Below are positions 38,125 through 48,895 of a stretch of DNA of 64,000 nt, piece after piece. The stretch covers positions 62,001-126,000 of the forward strand of contig NZ_VRTT01000007.1 of the NCBI RefSeq assembly GCF_008017805.1. Direction: 5' to 3'. A program made the position numbers and the translations under genes. Source of the stretch: Paenibacillus sp. N3.4 (GTDB lineage Bacteria > Bacillota > Bacilli > Paenibacillales > NBRC-103111). Every line of letters begins with the position of its first letter. Position 1 is the stretch's first letter. A model generated the notes under the pieces. It was not told where the DNA came from and did not search any database. It saw only the letters and a list, made by a program, of their open reading frames with translations.

Positions 38125-41100
38125 ATGAAACAACTGATCAGAAGCTTTAGCATGCTGCTGCTTACCATACTTCTGCTGCCGTGGTTTCCAGTTTATGCCT
38201 GGGCGTCGGAGCCGTCTCCGCTGTTTGCCGACAGCTTTACCGGAGGACTGGGTAATTGGGATTTGTTTGGCAGCACAGCATTTACAATTGAAGGGAGCGG
38301 GACACAGGCCCAGCTCAAAGGCACAACTTCGTCGACGACTCCGCAGCGTGCGGTAGTCAAATCATCTAAACTCTCTTACAGTTCAACAGATTACGACGTC
38401 GGGTTTACGGCAGTGGGAGATCGCTTTAGGCTCCTATTTCGCTATTCTTCCAGTTTGAGCTACTATTTTCTGGAGTTTAAAAATGCGAAGTTTGTTGAGC
38501 TATGGAAATATCCGAATGCTTCAACCAATGTTCAGGTGGGGACACCTGTCGATATTGGAGCTGCTATTACCGGATTCAATTTGACGGATACACATCGCTA
38601 TCAACTGAAAATCAAAGGGAGTGAATTTAAGCTCTACATTGATGAAACTTTAGTTACGACTTTCACCGACACTACTCTGTCAGCAGGCGGGATCGGTTTT
38701 TCGCTAAAAAGCATCGGTCCGGCTGTCAATGTAAGTGTTAAGCAGGTAATGGTTTCACCCATGATCCCTCAGAGCGCGATCATTCACACGCCGGTGGCAG
38801 AGGTTCCTTACAATGCGGATTTACCGTTGTCCTTTACGCTTGCAGGTACGAATTCAGCTGCGAACGCACAGATTCATTATGCCTACGGGGATGATGTTGC
38901 GCTCGATCAGATCATTCAGGCGGTGGGAAGCGGGCCATATTCGGGCACGATTGCCGGAACGAACCATTTTGACAAAATCCGATACTTCTTGACGGCGCAA
39001 GACAATGAAGGCAGGATAATACGTTACCCCGAATCGGGAGAGATTACCGTTCCCATCAGAGAAATCGTCCCTTATAGGAACAATTTTGAAAGCGAGACTC
39101 TAGGTGCAGCACCGGTAGGCTGGAAAATAGGTGGAAATACCAAGGTCATTCAACTTCCGGACGGAAACAAGGTATTTAACATAAATGGTTCGGGCAGCGC
39201 CAAGCTGAATCTCCCTATGTACCAAAACGCGGACAATTTTAACGTCAAATTCAAAGCGAAATATGAACGGATGGGCACGGCCGTACAGAACACCTGGCGC
39301 TTTCGCTATCGTGCTGTCGACGATGCGAACAATAATGCGATGGAATGGGCGACGCATAACTCCAAATATTTTCTAATGCGGAAAACAACGCTCGGCGGCA
39401 ATTATTATTTAGCCAATTATGTCAAGTCGCTGCTTGATGAGTGGCATGATTATGAACTTCGCGTAAGCGGTATTACCCACAAGCTGTTCATTGACGGAGT
39501 GGAAACCGCCAGTGGAGACGATTCGGATGCGCTGGCGCTGAAGAAAGGGTATTTTCATTGGAATGTAGTCGGCGGCATCAACCTCATGATTGACGACTTC
39601 GTCATCGAGCCGTTACCGATGCCCTATGTCATGGATATTCAACCTGCTGGCAACTATGCTGGGATTTATACGCAGCAAGAGTCGCCGGGCATCAAGCTGG
39701 CTCTTGAAGCAGGAGCGGAGGCGCATGCGTTTCAGCTCGATTACACGGTACGCCGAGCGGATGGAGACCAAAGTGTCGTCGACTCCGGTACGAAGACGTA
39801 CAATTTAGAAAAATATGCAAAGGATACCGAAATCGTCTCTTTTACACCAAGGCTCAGTGCAATTGGCACCTATGAGGTATCGGCAGCATTTACGGTTGAC
39901 GGTGTGGCACAGCCTGCCAATTCGAAAAAGATACGACTAGCCGTCGTTCAACAGGCAGCCCCAGTCAAAGAGCCCGATCTGGATAATGAAAGCAAGTTTG
40001 GTCTCAATACGCACTATGCGCTCAATTGGAATGATGATGTGATTGACGGAGCCCGCAAGTTGGGAGCGCGTCACCACCGATCAGGCATTTCATGGGACGA
40101 TGTTGATAAACATGTGCAGGATGCATCTGGGAAAACGGTTTATGATTACAGCAGGGTGGAACCGCAATTGAATAAATTATTTACTTACGGATTTAATCAA
40201 ATTACTGTATTAGGTATTGATAAAAATGCGAGTTATCAAGAGGGGACAGTCAATACCACATCCGCTCTGAAAGCGATGGGTGACTTCGTGGCTGCTACGG
40301 TCAATCGTTATAAGGGTCAAATTCGACAGTGGGAAATGCCTAACGAACCTGAGATTTTTTCTAAGCCTTATGTGCCTAGCGAATTCGTACAGCTGCAAAA
40401 AGTCGCCTATCTGAATATGAAAAAGGCCGATCCCAATGCGATGCTGCTTGCTGGCGATCATACGTCCAGCGTGCGCAGCGTTCTGCCGAAGGAGCTGGAG
40501 GCTGGGTCGTTCGACTATGCCGACGCGTATTCCTATCACCCGTACGTTTACAACTCCATGCCCGATGGCAATCTGCAAAATGTGATCGATGGCGTCAAAG
40601 AGCTTGTAACGCTTACGGTGGATGGAAGGATTATTACTTGACCGAGGGAGGCTGGCCGACAGCCAAAGCGGGTTATCCTTCGGTATCCGAAGAGATACAA
40701 CGGGACTATATCGTTCGTGCTTTCCTGAATTATTTGGTGACCGATCAAGTAAAGGCTTACGAATATTATAATTACAAAAATGATGGTACCGATGATCGGT
40801 ATTATGATATTTTTTGGGGAATAACCGACAATGACGGGAGGCCAAAGCTGGCATACGGCGCCGTCAACCAGCTAATGACAACACTGGATAAAGCGAGGTA
40901 CATCGGAACATGGGATACGACAGACCCTGATGTCGCTGTCCACGTATTCCTCAATGGCGGAGAACCGGTCCTCGTTGCCTGGAAAAAAGTCGACCACAAG
41001 GACAATCCAGCTGTCAAACCTCCTGTCAGCACGATTACGCTGCCATTCGACGCAGCAGAGGTGAGGGTCAAGGACATCAATGGTGCAGAAGTGCCGGTAA

Positions 41101-43525
41101 CGACTGCCAACGGTGGCGTGCAGCTTGTCGTTTCTGGATCTCCTGTTTATCTCACGGGAGTGTCGCCCCAATTTGTGTTCCAAGCTGCTACTAAACTTCT
41201 GCAAGGCAAGCAGCAGTCAGCAGCCAGCAAACTTAACGCTTTGAAGACACCACAAAACACTGCGCAAATCGAAGCTGATTTGGCAGAGCTTAACCGCATC
41301 GAAACGCAGCTGGAAGCAGCTGCGGGAAGTGTAAATCAGGCTGCAGGCTTGGAGCAGGGAATCAAGGACATATACACGATAATGGTGCAAATCGCCAATC
41401 AGCTGAAGAACGGCTCCCTGGAGCGGGCTCCAGGCTACGTGGCGCTGGAGGCGCTGTACAACATGGCGGAGAGTGCTTCCGTGGCGCTGTCCTACGCGCT
41501 GGGAGGCTTAAGCGCCAATAATCTGGATTATGCATCTGCTGTTCAAGCCTTAACAACTTCCTTTAACGTCAAAAAGGGAGATTACAGCGTCATGCCGATC
41601 TCTACAGCTGCGGTGCTTCGCACGAACAGATATGGCAGGCTGGCAGAGGCTTCTAAAGCAAGAGGCAGCTACGCGGAAAGCTACACCTACAACTTGTTGG
41701 GGCGGGAGTTTGCGCACGCGGCGTCAGCGATCGTTGAGTCAGAGTCGGCAACATTCATCGGTGTATTAGCCAATGTCGTGCCAACTCAGGCGAACGGAGA
41801 AGCCGGTTACGCGAATACGCTCACCCTTTCGCTTGTCAACAATACCGAGGTTGCTCAACAGGTACAGGTAAAATTGAAGGTGCCTAATGGGTGGAGTCCT
41901 CCCAAACTGCTCCTGCAACGGCGATTGTGACCATTCCTGCGCAGGGCTCGATTGATCTGCCTTATTCCGTGCTGGTGCCGGAAAATACGCGCAAGGACCG
42001 TTATGATATCATCTTTGATATTTTGTATAACGGGGCCATTTTTGACACGAAGAAGGTACAATTGACGGTGGAAGACGGTCTTGATGTTAAACTCGTTCCC
42101 GTGAAGAAAACGATTGAAGAACTCGATATCTTATCCGTACAATTGTCGGGAACCTCGTCATTTTCGAAGACGGGCAAGGTGATCGTTAAAGGTCCGGACG
42201 GAGCCTTGCTGCAGCCGGTTACCTCGGACGCCTTCAGTGATTTAAAGAAAGGCGACCGTGTTCAATTGGACTTCCGATGGACGTACCACAATCCGATTCC
42301 CTTCAATGAGTATACGGTTGATATGCAAGTCGAAGAGACAGCTAGCAACAAGGTTATTTACAACGACCCTGTCCTGCCGGTCGAATTCAACCTTGTACAG
42401 AAGGCGAAAGGATTGACGATAGATGGTGACCTGAGCGATTGGCAGGACGCGTTTCCTTTCCATCTTCGCAGCAAAGCCCAGCATTCGAGCGGCTATCGCG
42501 ATCCTGTCAATCTGGAGGCTATAGCGTATGCCAAATGGGCGTCAGAGGGGATTTATTTTGCAGTTTCCGTTCAGGATGATATCCATAAGCAGTCTGAGAA
42601 TGCCGCCAACATGTGGAAGAACGATTCCGTTCAAGTCAGCTTAGACCCTCTGAACAACCGGGAGTCTCCCTATGGGATGGACGATACAGAATGGGGCTTC
42701 GCTCTTGCTGATGACGGAACGCTGCTTGTTAATATTTTTTACTCGGCACAGCCGAATCCGAACGGAGATGTGAGTGGACAAACACCGTTTCAAGCGGTTA
42801 GGGATGAGGCGGCAGGACGAACGATTTATGAATTTCTGATTCCAGGTTCCTATGTTAAAGACCTGAAACCAGAGCTTTATGGTAAAATTGGGTTAAACGT
42901 CGCTGTTAACGACGCAGATCTCCAGAACGGGCGGGATGATTTTATACAGTGGACGCAAGGGACAGCGGATTCGAAGAATACGGCCTTGTATGACTCGTTT
43001 CTGTTTATTGATTACATGCCGACTGTTGATAACGAGCCGCCAATTTGGCCATCAAATGCCAAAGTGATGGCATCCGAATTGGGAAGCGATCGTGTCACGC
43101 TGAATTGGACGGAAGCCCAGGATAATAAGGCGGTGACGGAATATAGGATAATGTGGAGCGAAAGCGTGTCAGCCACTGTCAGCGGCAATGTGTACAGCCA
43201 CGATATTAGTACCGTTCTCGGTAATGTCTATAACAGCGTATACGCCACAGCTGCAACCAAAGTTATTACAGGCTTGAAGGCTAATACGTCCTATACCTTC
43301 ATCGTTCAAGCTCGTGATGCAGCCGGAAATTGGAGTGAGTACGGACCTTACGTCACCCTGCTCACGAAATTGGCGGAGCCAGTCTGCGGGAATTGCGGCG
43401 GTTCCTCTCCGTCCTCTTCCTCCCTTTGGTCAAATGAGTGGTTGCCCGTTACGTCAGAGGATAGACGAGTGGTCAGCGAGAAGCAACTCGTTGAAATGCT
43501 AGTGAACAAGCGGAGATCCTATTGA
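38125..43525 (+). CDS. Giant secreted clan GH-A glycoside hydrolase with CBM9-like and FN3 modules, two frameshifts
   Basis: 1800 residues after restoring one A near 40626 and one T near 41898. The ATG follows GGAGGTGA. Domains: signal peptide (1-28, ending VYAWAS); LamG-like module (~30-215); a bridging region; a second concanavalin-like module (~315-495, YRNNFESETLGAAPVGW); a beta sandwich; a (beta/alpha)8 core (~620-920) with the acid/base Glu741 in WEMPNEPE and the nucleophile Glu841 in YYLTEGGW; an all-alpha segment; a CBM9-like domain (~1430-1640, LTIDGDLSDWQDAF); FN3 (~1645-1750); and a Cys/Gly/Ser linker. GH39- or GH5-like specificity cannot be decided. No SLH anchor is seen. The end KRRSY may be a truncation. 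Confidence 0.83.
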
Positions 43526-43587
43526 AGGAATTGCAAATGGCGGTATTTTTGACATAACATCGAACCAAGAAAGAAGGGGAAAAGCAA

Positions 43588-45453
43588 ATGGCGATAGCGA
43601 TACGTCAACGAAAGCGGAGCGACAGCTCAAGACTACTAGCCAGATTAAGTTTTCCGATTTTTGCTCTGATTGTTATCGTTATTGCCATTTTTGCAACGGC
43701 GGCCAGTTACATCCTGATACGGGTGCAGAACGATCATACGGTCAAAATGTCGGAAACGTCGATGAAATTCGTCTACCGTAATGTCGGGTATCAGCTCGAT
43801 ACCATGAATAATGTGGCCGCTTTTATATTAAGCAATCAATCGATAGAAAACTTGCTGGAAAGCACGTATAAAGAAACCTACGAAGCTGTCGGTGATTACT
43901 TTACGCTCCAGACGAACCTGCAAAATTTATCTCTCGTTTCCCTCTTGAACGATTTCAGCTCCGGTACAGTTGGTCAAAGATCCTATGTGGTGTCGGTCGC
44001 ATTGGAGCCGCAGAGCGGACTCTATGCAATGGCCGCTGATCATTTTTATACGATGACGGGCATTTATAAGAATGACGATCTCTACCTTCAAAACTGGTAT
44101 CAAAATCTGCTCCGCGGAGAACGACAAACGGAGTGGTGGGGCCAAATGACCGAGACCTCGAACGATGGGATGATTTATTCAGCAAGAAAAAAGACCAGCA
44201 TCAAGGACGGCAGAAGTATAGGTACGGTTCTCGTCGGTGCGGATATCGGCAGCATGAAGGGTGTATTCGACAATGCTCCGCTCGATAAGGGATATTATCT
44301 ATTGCTGGATCAAAGCAATCGGGTCATTTACAGTGAGAAGCATCCTTTTCTGGACGCAGTGGGCGAGCTTCCCTATGTGCGTGCTTTGACCGGCTCCAAA
44401 GGCTCGGTCGTAACGAAAATAGACGGAGAAAGTCATCGTGTCATGTTTGATACACTGGGTAATGGCTGGAAGCTGCTGGCGGTAGTCCCTGAGAGCCATT
44501 TCAGCCGATATACATTCGCAATATCGGCCATCGGTGCGGCCACAGCGGCCATTGCTCTTTTGGTTGCAGGTTACTGGCTGAGAAGAATTGTTGTACGGGT
44601 CACGGTTCCCATCACCAAACTGGTCAATGCTATCCAGCGTCCGGAAGTTGTGGAATTCAAAGAACCGCTTCCCTATCAGCACACAGGAATATATGAAGTT
44701 GATGAGCTGAATCAACAGTTCGCTTCTATTCTTGTCGCGCTGCATAGCCTAATCGAGAAGTCATTCATCGAGGAAATTGAACGGCAGCGTCTTCAACTTG
44801 AGCTGTTGCATGCCCAGATCAATCCTCATTTTTTATACAATACGTTAGATTTAATTAACTGTCGGGCCATTATGGCCGGAGATCGGGAAACAAGCCAGAT
44901 TGTCCGTTCTCTCGCCAATGTATTCCGGTATGGACTTAATCAGGGGCAGGCCTGGATCACCTTAGAGGGTGAGCTTAAACAGGTAGAAGCGTATCTTCAA
45001 ATTCAAAGAATGATGATGAATGATTTGCATGTGGATATACAGGTGCCGGATAATCTCTTATCCGCAACTATCGTCCATCTCACGCTGCAGCCGCTGGCTG
45101 AGAATGCGATTATCCATGGTTTTGCCAACCGAACGTCCGATTGCCGGATCATGATATCAGCAAGAACTGTGGGGGAAACACTTGTGCTGCGGGTTGAAGA
45201 TAACGGGATAGGCAGCGATGCAACCAGCATGAATCTTATGCTACATCAGTCTCCAGTGTACGATGCTCCTGGCAAGCTGAGCCAAAGTGGAGGCGGCTAT
45301 GGAACGATGAATGTTCATCGAAGAATTCAACTGCAAGGCGGGGAGATGTTTGGTTTGCGGTATGTTGAAGTCGATGTGGGAACGTGCGTTGAAGTCGTAC
45401 TGCCGCTTATCCACAAGGGTTTGCTCAAGACGGAGGTGATCTCGCATGTTTAA
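43588..45453 (+). CDS. YesM-type sensor histidine kinase
   Basis: 621 residues, ATG after AAGGGGAAAAG. The first helix (~25-48) and second helix (~310-332) flank an external Cache-like sensor. HAMP (~335-385) leads to the His_kinase segment LLHAQINPHFLYNTLDLINC, whose His is the phospho-acceptor. The ATPase domain has the N-box LAENAIIHG, the DNGIG box and GGYGTMNVHRRI. It overlaps the next gene, its cognate regulator, by eight bases. It probably senses the oligosaccharides released by the GH-A enzyme or bound by the transporter. Confidence 0.93.
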   Translation: MAIAIRQRKRSDSSRLLARLSFPIFALIVIVIAIFATAASYILIRVQNDHTVKMSETSMKFVYRNVGYQLDTMNNVAAFILSNQSIENLLESTYKETYEAVGDYFTLQTNLQNLSLVSLLNDFSSGTVGQRSYVVSVALEPQSGLYAMAADHFYTMTGIYKNDDLYLQNWYQNLLRGERQTEWWGQMTETSNDGMIYSARKKTSIKDGRSIGTVLVGADIGSMKGVFDNAPLDKGYYLLLDQSNRVIYSEKHPFLDAVGELPYVRALTGSKGSVVTKIDGESHRVMFDTLGNGWKLLAVVPESHFSRYTFAISAIGAATAAIALLVAGYWLRRIVVRVTVPITKLVNAIQRPEVVEFKEPLPYQHTGIYEVDELNQQFASILVALHSLIEKSFIEEIERQRLQLELLHAQINPHFLYNTLDLINCRAIMAGDRETSQIVRSLANVFRYGLNQGQAWITLEGELKQVEAYLQIQRMMMNDLHVDIQVPDNLLSATIVHLTLQPLAENAIIHGFANRTSDCRIMISARTVGETLVLRVEDNGIGSDATSMNLMLHQSPVYDAPGKLSQSGGGYGTMNVHRRIQLQGGEMFGLRYVEVDVGTCVEVVLPLIHKGLLKTEVISHV

Positions 45454-46252
45454 ACTGCTCATTGCAGAAGACGTGAAAACAGTCCGCGATACATTGGTTC
45501 ATTCCATTCCGTGGGAAAGATTAGGCATTGTGCTGCTGGGCGCTGTGGAGAATGGGGAAGAAGCGCTAACTTGGATGGATCGCGAGGAACCGGATCTGCT
45601 GTTGACCGATATTGGGATGCCGAAGATGAATGGATTGGAATTGATCGCTGCGGTTAAAGCGCGTAATCCGGAAATTCGTTGCCTTATATTATCCGGACTG
45701 AATGAGTTTGAGCATGCGAGGCAAGCGGTTAAACTACAAGTACTGGATTACGTGCTGAAGCCGATTGATCCGGTAGAGATTGAAGCCGTGCTTTCACGGG
45801 CTACGGAAGAGCTGCGCAAAGAACGGGAAGAACGTCAGGGGGTTGCTTTCGCTGTACAAAGCGTCAAGGAAAAGCTTCCTAATTTACTGGAGTCCCTTTC
45901 TCCCGCAGAATGGTCCGGCAGCTTGAAGAAGAAAAGGCTGGTTGAGCAGGCGCTTCAATATATAAAAGAAGTCTATACGCACAGGGAGTTATCGCTATCA
46001 GATGTGGCCGATTCGGTTGGCCTCAGCGATAAATATTTGAACTTGCTTTTCAAAGAAGTGACGGGCACGACGATCAATCATGCCATCATTCGTCTTCGCA
46101 TGGAGGAGGCTGCTCGGCTGCTGAAAGATCCTGCTATCAAAATCTATGAGATATGCGATCAGATTGGCTATACAGACCAGGATCATTTCCGAGAAAGCTT
46201 TAAGAAGCAATTCGGACTAACTCCGACTGATTATCGCAATAAGTATTTGTGA
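45446..46252 (+). CDS. YesN-type AraC response regulator, short form
   Basis: 268 residues, ATG after GGAGGTGATCTCGC. The receiver domain (1-120) has EDV, the phospho-acceptor Asp in LLLTDIGMPKMNG, and the Lys in VLKPIDP. The AraC double helix-turn-helix (~165-265) reads LSDVADSVGLSDKYLNLLFK and QIGYTDQDHFRESFKKQFGL. Typical YesN regulators are about 500 residues with a linker domain; this one joins the two domains almost directly. It probably activates the transporter at 34489 and the enzyme genes. Confidence 0.92.
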   Translation: MFKLLIAEDVKTVRDTLVHSIPWERLGIVLLGAVENGEEALTWMDREEPDLLLTDIGMPKMNGLELIAAVKARNPEIRCLILSGLNEFEHARQAVKLQVLDYVLKPIDPVEIEAVLSRATEELRKEREERQGVAFAVQSVKEKLPNLLESLSPAEWSGSLKKKRLVEQALQYIKEVYTHRELSLSDVADSVGLSDKYLNLLFKEVTGTTINHAIIRLRMEEAARLLKDPAIKIYEICDQIGYTDQDHFRESFKKQFGLTPTDYRNKYL

Positions 46253-46273
46253 AGTTAATGGAATGAATGTAAG

Positions 46274-46308
46274 CAACGATCCCTCGTAAGGAGGGGTTGT
46301 TTTTTTTA
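46274..46308 (+). terminator. Rho-independent terminator
   Basis: CAACGATCCCTC pairs with GAGGGGTTG around a short loop, followed by nine T; it ends the two-component operon. Confidence 0.75.
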
Positions 46309-46309
46309 T

Positions 46310-46692
46310 ATGAATGGGCTTGAATTAATTGAGCGATTGCGTATTCAAAATCTGAATTGTATGGTCATCGTGATATCAGGTCATGATGAATTTGCCTATG
46401 CACAGCAAGCGGTAAGACTCGATGAATGCGATTATTTGCTTAAACCTGTGCAAAAGCAGGAGCTTAGACATGTTGTAGATAAAGTCCTAGATATGCTGCA
46501 AAAGGTCCGTTTGAAACAAAAGCAAATGCAATAGATGAATTATAATTTAGCTTATAATTCTTCAACACTGCGTGAGGAATTTTGCGTGATTGGCTGACTG
46601 GCAAGTTGACTAAGGAACAATTCGAAGAAGAAATTTCTTATTTTCAGCTGCATTTCCCAGGAAATATAAGATTTCTTCTCGTGAGTGAATAG
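46310..46692 (+). pseudogene. Internal fragment of a second YesN-type regulator
   Basis: It begins inside a receiver domain (MNGLELIERLRIQNLNCMVI, then DEFAYAQQAVRLDECDYLLK). It runs into an in-frame TAG at 46532, then continues with LREEF and, after a one-T loss near 46580, RDWLTGKLTKEQFEEEISYF and FPGNIRFLLVSE, part of the YesN linker domain. The N-terminal half of the receiver and the DNA-binding domain are missing. It starts immediately after the terminator, which marks the deletion junction. Confidence 0.75.
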
Positions 46693-46697
46693 CAGAC

Positions 46698-46748
46698 AAA
46701 GCATGTTTGACTGTGAATTCCTTCATAGATCCAATATGCTTTTTTTTT
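46698..46748 (+). terminator. Weak terminator
   Basis: AAAGCAT (46698) pairs with ATGCTTT around a long loop and is followed by eight T. Confidence 0.4.
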
Positions 46749-46761
46749 GTTACAATCCTTT

Positions 46762-46789
46762 TTGACATCGATTTTCCAAAAAATATGAA
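46762..46789 (+). promoter_or_regulatory. Promoter of the sigma/anti-sigma operon
   Basis: TTGACA (46762-46767), a 16-base spacer and TATGAA (46784-46789), about 60 bases before the TTG start. No obvious ECF-type AAC/CGT promoter was identified. Confidence 0.5.
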
Positions 46790-46849
46790 AATGCCTAAAA
46801 CCGTTTAACGGGTTCGGCAGTCTAATGGAAGAAGGAACGAGGTGGTGAA

Positions 46850-47368
46850 TTGACGACAGAGCAGCAGGTACTTGCCGCGCAGAGCGGCGACCATGAAGCG
46901 TTTTACATATTGGTCAGCGCCCAGAAGAAGAGGCTTTACTCCATTGCCTTTGCGTATTTAAAAAATGAATCGGATGCGCTAGAGGCTATTCAGGAAGCAA
47001 CATGCCGCGCCTACATCAAGCTGTCGAAGCTGCGGGAACCTCGGTATTTTCAAACGTGGTTCATACGAATTCTCATCCGTCTATGCATCGATGAACAGAA
47101 AAGAAAAAAGGTTACACGGCCATTATTTCAACTAACAGAACAGCTTGCCGTTGAACTTGAATTGGTAGATAAAATTCATTTGGATATGGCGATAGATCAG
47201 CTTGCTCCCAAGCTTCGGCACGTTATTATCCTTAAATATTATGAGGATATGACTCTCAGCGAAATTGCCAACCTGCTGGAAAAGCCTGAGGGTACTGTGA
47301 AAACATGGCTGCACAAAGCATTGAATCAACTTAGGGACTTATTCCGCAAGGAGGGTGAGTATGTTTAA
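46850..47368 (+). CDS. ECF-type RNA polymerase sigma factor
   Basis: 172 residues from TTG 46850 behind GAGGTGGTG. Region 2 contains YSIAFAYLKNESDALEAIQE and FQTWFIRILIRLCIDE. Region 4 has ILKYYEDMTLSEIANLLEKP and EGTVKTWLHKALNQLR. The size and architecture fit SigV/SigW-like ECF sigma factors. It overlaps the downstream gene, whose product is the probable anti-sigma factor. Confidence 0.93.
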   Translation: MTTEQQVLAAQSGDHEAFYILVSAQKKRLYSIAFAYLKNESDALEAIQEATCRAYIKLSKLREPRYFQTWFIRILIRLCIDEQKRKKVTRPLFQLTEQLAVELELVDKIHLDMAIDQLAPKLRHVIILKYYEDMTLSEIANLLEKPEGTVKTWLHKALNQLRDLFRKEGEYV

Positions 47369-48779
47369 CCCAGATGATGAGCATATGGAAGCAGAACTAG
47401 CCGAAAAGTTGGACGTGGCAATAAGGGGGGGAATTCGAATTGGATCAGCGAAGCTTGAATTCCGGCGGAAACAAGTCCGAAGAAGATTAGGAGGCGTGAT
47501 TGCAGCATGTATGCTTTTGTTTGCTTCCCTGTTAACAATCAAAGTATCTCCGGTATTTGCTGCAATTGTCAGAGATATCCCAGGTTTAGAAAAGTTCGTC
47601 GATCTCATTCAACACACGGCGGATAAAGGAATCAAACTGGCTCTGGATAATGAATTCGTTCAAGCAGTAGACGTATCTGACGAGCATGAGGGGATTAATT
47701 TCACTGTACAAGGAATCATTGCGGATGATTCCCGAATGGTCGTATTTTATGATATACGCTCACGGAACAAGAGTGATAAGCCTATCCGACTTGATGGACC
47801 GAGGCTTATAGACAGATCAGGCCATGTATTGCCAGCCTCGGTGAGTTTTAGTAACCAAGAGGAAGAGAAGTCTAACATTGGGGAAACGGGAATTCAGCGC
47901 GGAACCGCAGATTTCCAACTGTCACAGGGAACTTCATGGCCGGATGAAGTGGTATTTCGCATGCAGCTCTACAGTCCTGAGTTAGCTGGTGATTCGAGAA
48001 CCATTAACGAGATGATTCGGGATGTTGGGGAAAAGTCTCAGTCGGGGGCCGTAAACGTTAAAGGGACAGAATTTAACCTTACGATTCCAATTGATCGCGC
48101 AAGGTTTGCCGGACTTCAGCACGAATACATCATGGATCAAACGATCCATATAGAAGGACAGAGCGTTGCCTTTGCTAAGGCTATCGTTTCGCCTTTACGC
48201 ATATCGCTCTATATGGACTATGGAAAGGACAATAGCAAACAAATTTTTGGAGCAGGAGATATCAAGCTGGTAGATGACAAAGGCAATGTTTGGAGAAATA
48301 CTTCAGCCAGTCTGATGAAAGACCATCCTGTCTATCATTTTGAGAGTCCTTTTTTCAATATGCCCAAATCATTAACCATTGAAGGTAGCTGGTTCCGAGC
48401 ACTCGATAAAAATCAGCTAACCGTGCAGATTGACACATTGGGTATGCGGGTGCTTCAAGCACCGGATGGAAAGCTAAAACTCTACAATGGAACGCAAAGC
48501 GAAAAGTACACCAAACTAGACTTTACGCTTAATGGCTTGGAACAAACGGATACAATGATGTACAACTTGTTTGATGAGGAGTTTATAGATGCTGCAGGCA
48601 AGCGTTATAAGACGGCAGATCTCCATCAAATCATCAGCAGTTATATCGACAATTCGAAATCAGGAGAACAGCATGGGATGTATTATATCGACAATGAAGC
48701 CTATAAACAGCCGCTCACTCTTACTCTGATAGACTATCCCGCTTATATAAAGCAACCTTATAAAATCCGTATTAAGTAA
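47361..48779 (+). CDS. DUF4179 membrane protein, probable anti-sigma factor
   Basis: 472 residues from ATG 47361, seven bases after AAGGAGGG; the start lies inside the sigma gene. About 45 cytosolic residues precede one membrane helix (VIAACMLLFASLLTIKVSPV). A large external part follows, in which the DUF4179 segment IVRDIPGLEKFVDLI and beta-rich repeats are seen. Gene order and topology suggest that it holds the sigma factor at the membrane and releases it on an envelope signal. Confidence 0.83.
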   Translation: MFNPDDEHMEAELAEKLDVAIRGGIRIGSAKLEFRRKQVRRRLGGVIAACMLLFASLLTIKVSPVFAAIVRDIPGLEKFVDLIQHTADKGIKLALDNEFVQAVDVSDEHEGINFTVQGIIADDSRMVVFYDIRSRNKSDKPIRLDGPRLIDRSGHVLPASVSFSNQEEEKSNIGETGIQRGTADFQLSQGTSWPDEVVFRMQLYSPELAGDSRTINEMIRDVGEKSQSGAVNVKGTEFNLTIPIDRARFAGLQHEYIMDQTIHIEGQSVAFAKAIVSPLRISLYMDYGKDNSKQIFGAGDIKLVDDKGNVWRNTSASLMKDHPVYHFESPFFNMPKSLTIEGSWFRALDKNQLTVQIDTLGMRVLQAPDGKLKLYNGTQSEKYTKLDFTLNGLEQTDTMMYNLFDEEFIDAAGKRYKTADLHQIISSYIDNSKSGEQHGMYYIDNEAYKQPLTLTLIDYPAYIKQPYKIRIK

Positions 48780-48827
48780 TCCACCGTTAAGCGGTGCCAG
48801 AGGAAGCGCACAGATTAGTCAAGGCGA

Positions 48828-48865
48828 GGCAAGGGGTTCAGAACCCCTTGCCGTTTTGCTTTTAA
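48828..48865 (+). terminator. Strong Rho-independent terminator
   Basis: GGCAAGGGGTTC and its reverse complement form a long stem followed by GTTTTGCTTTT. Confidence 0.8.
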
Positions 48866-48895
48866 GACAGCGATTAAAAGGCTAGTGGCCATTTT

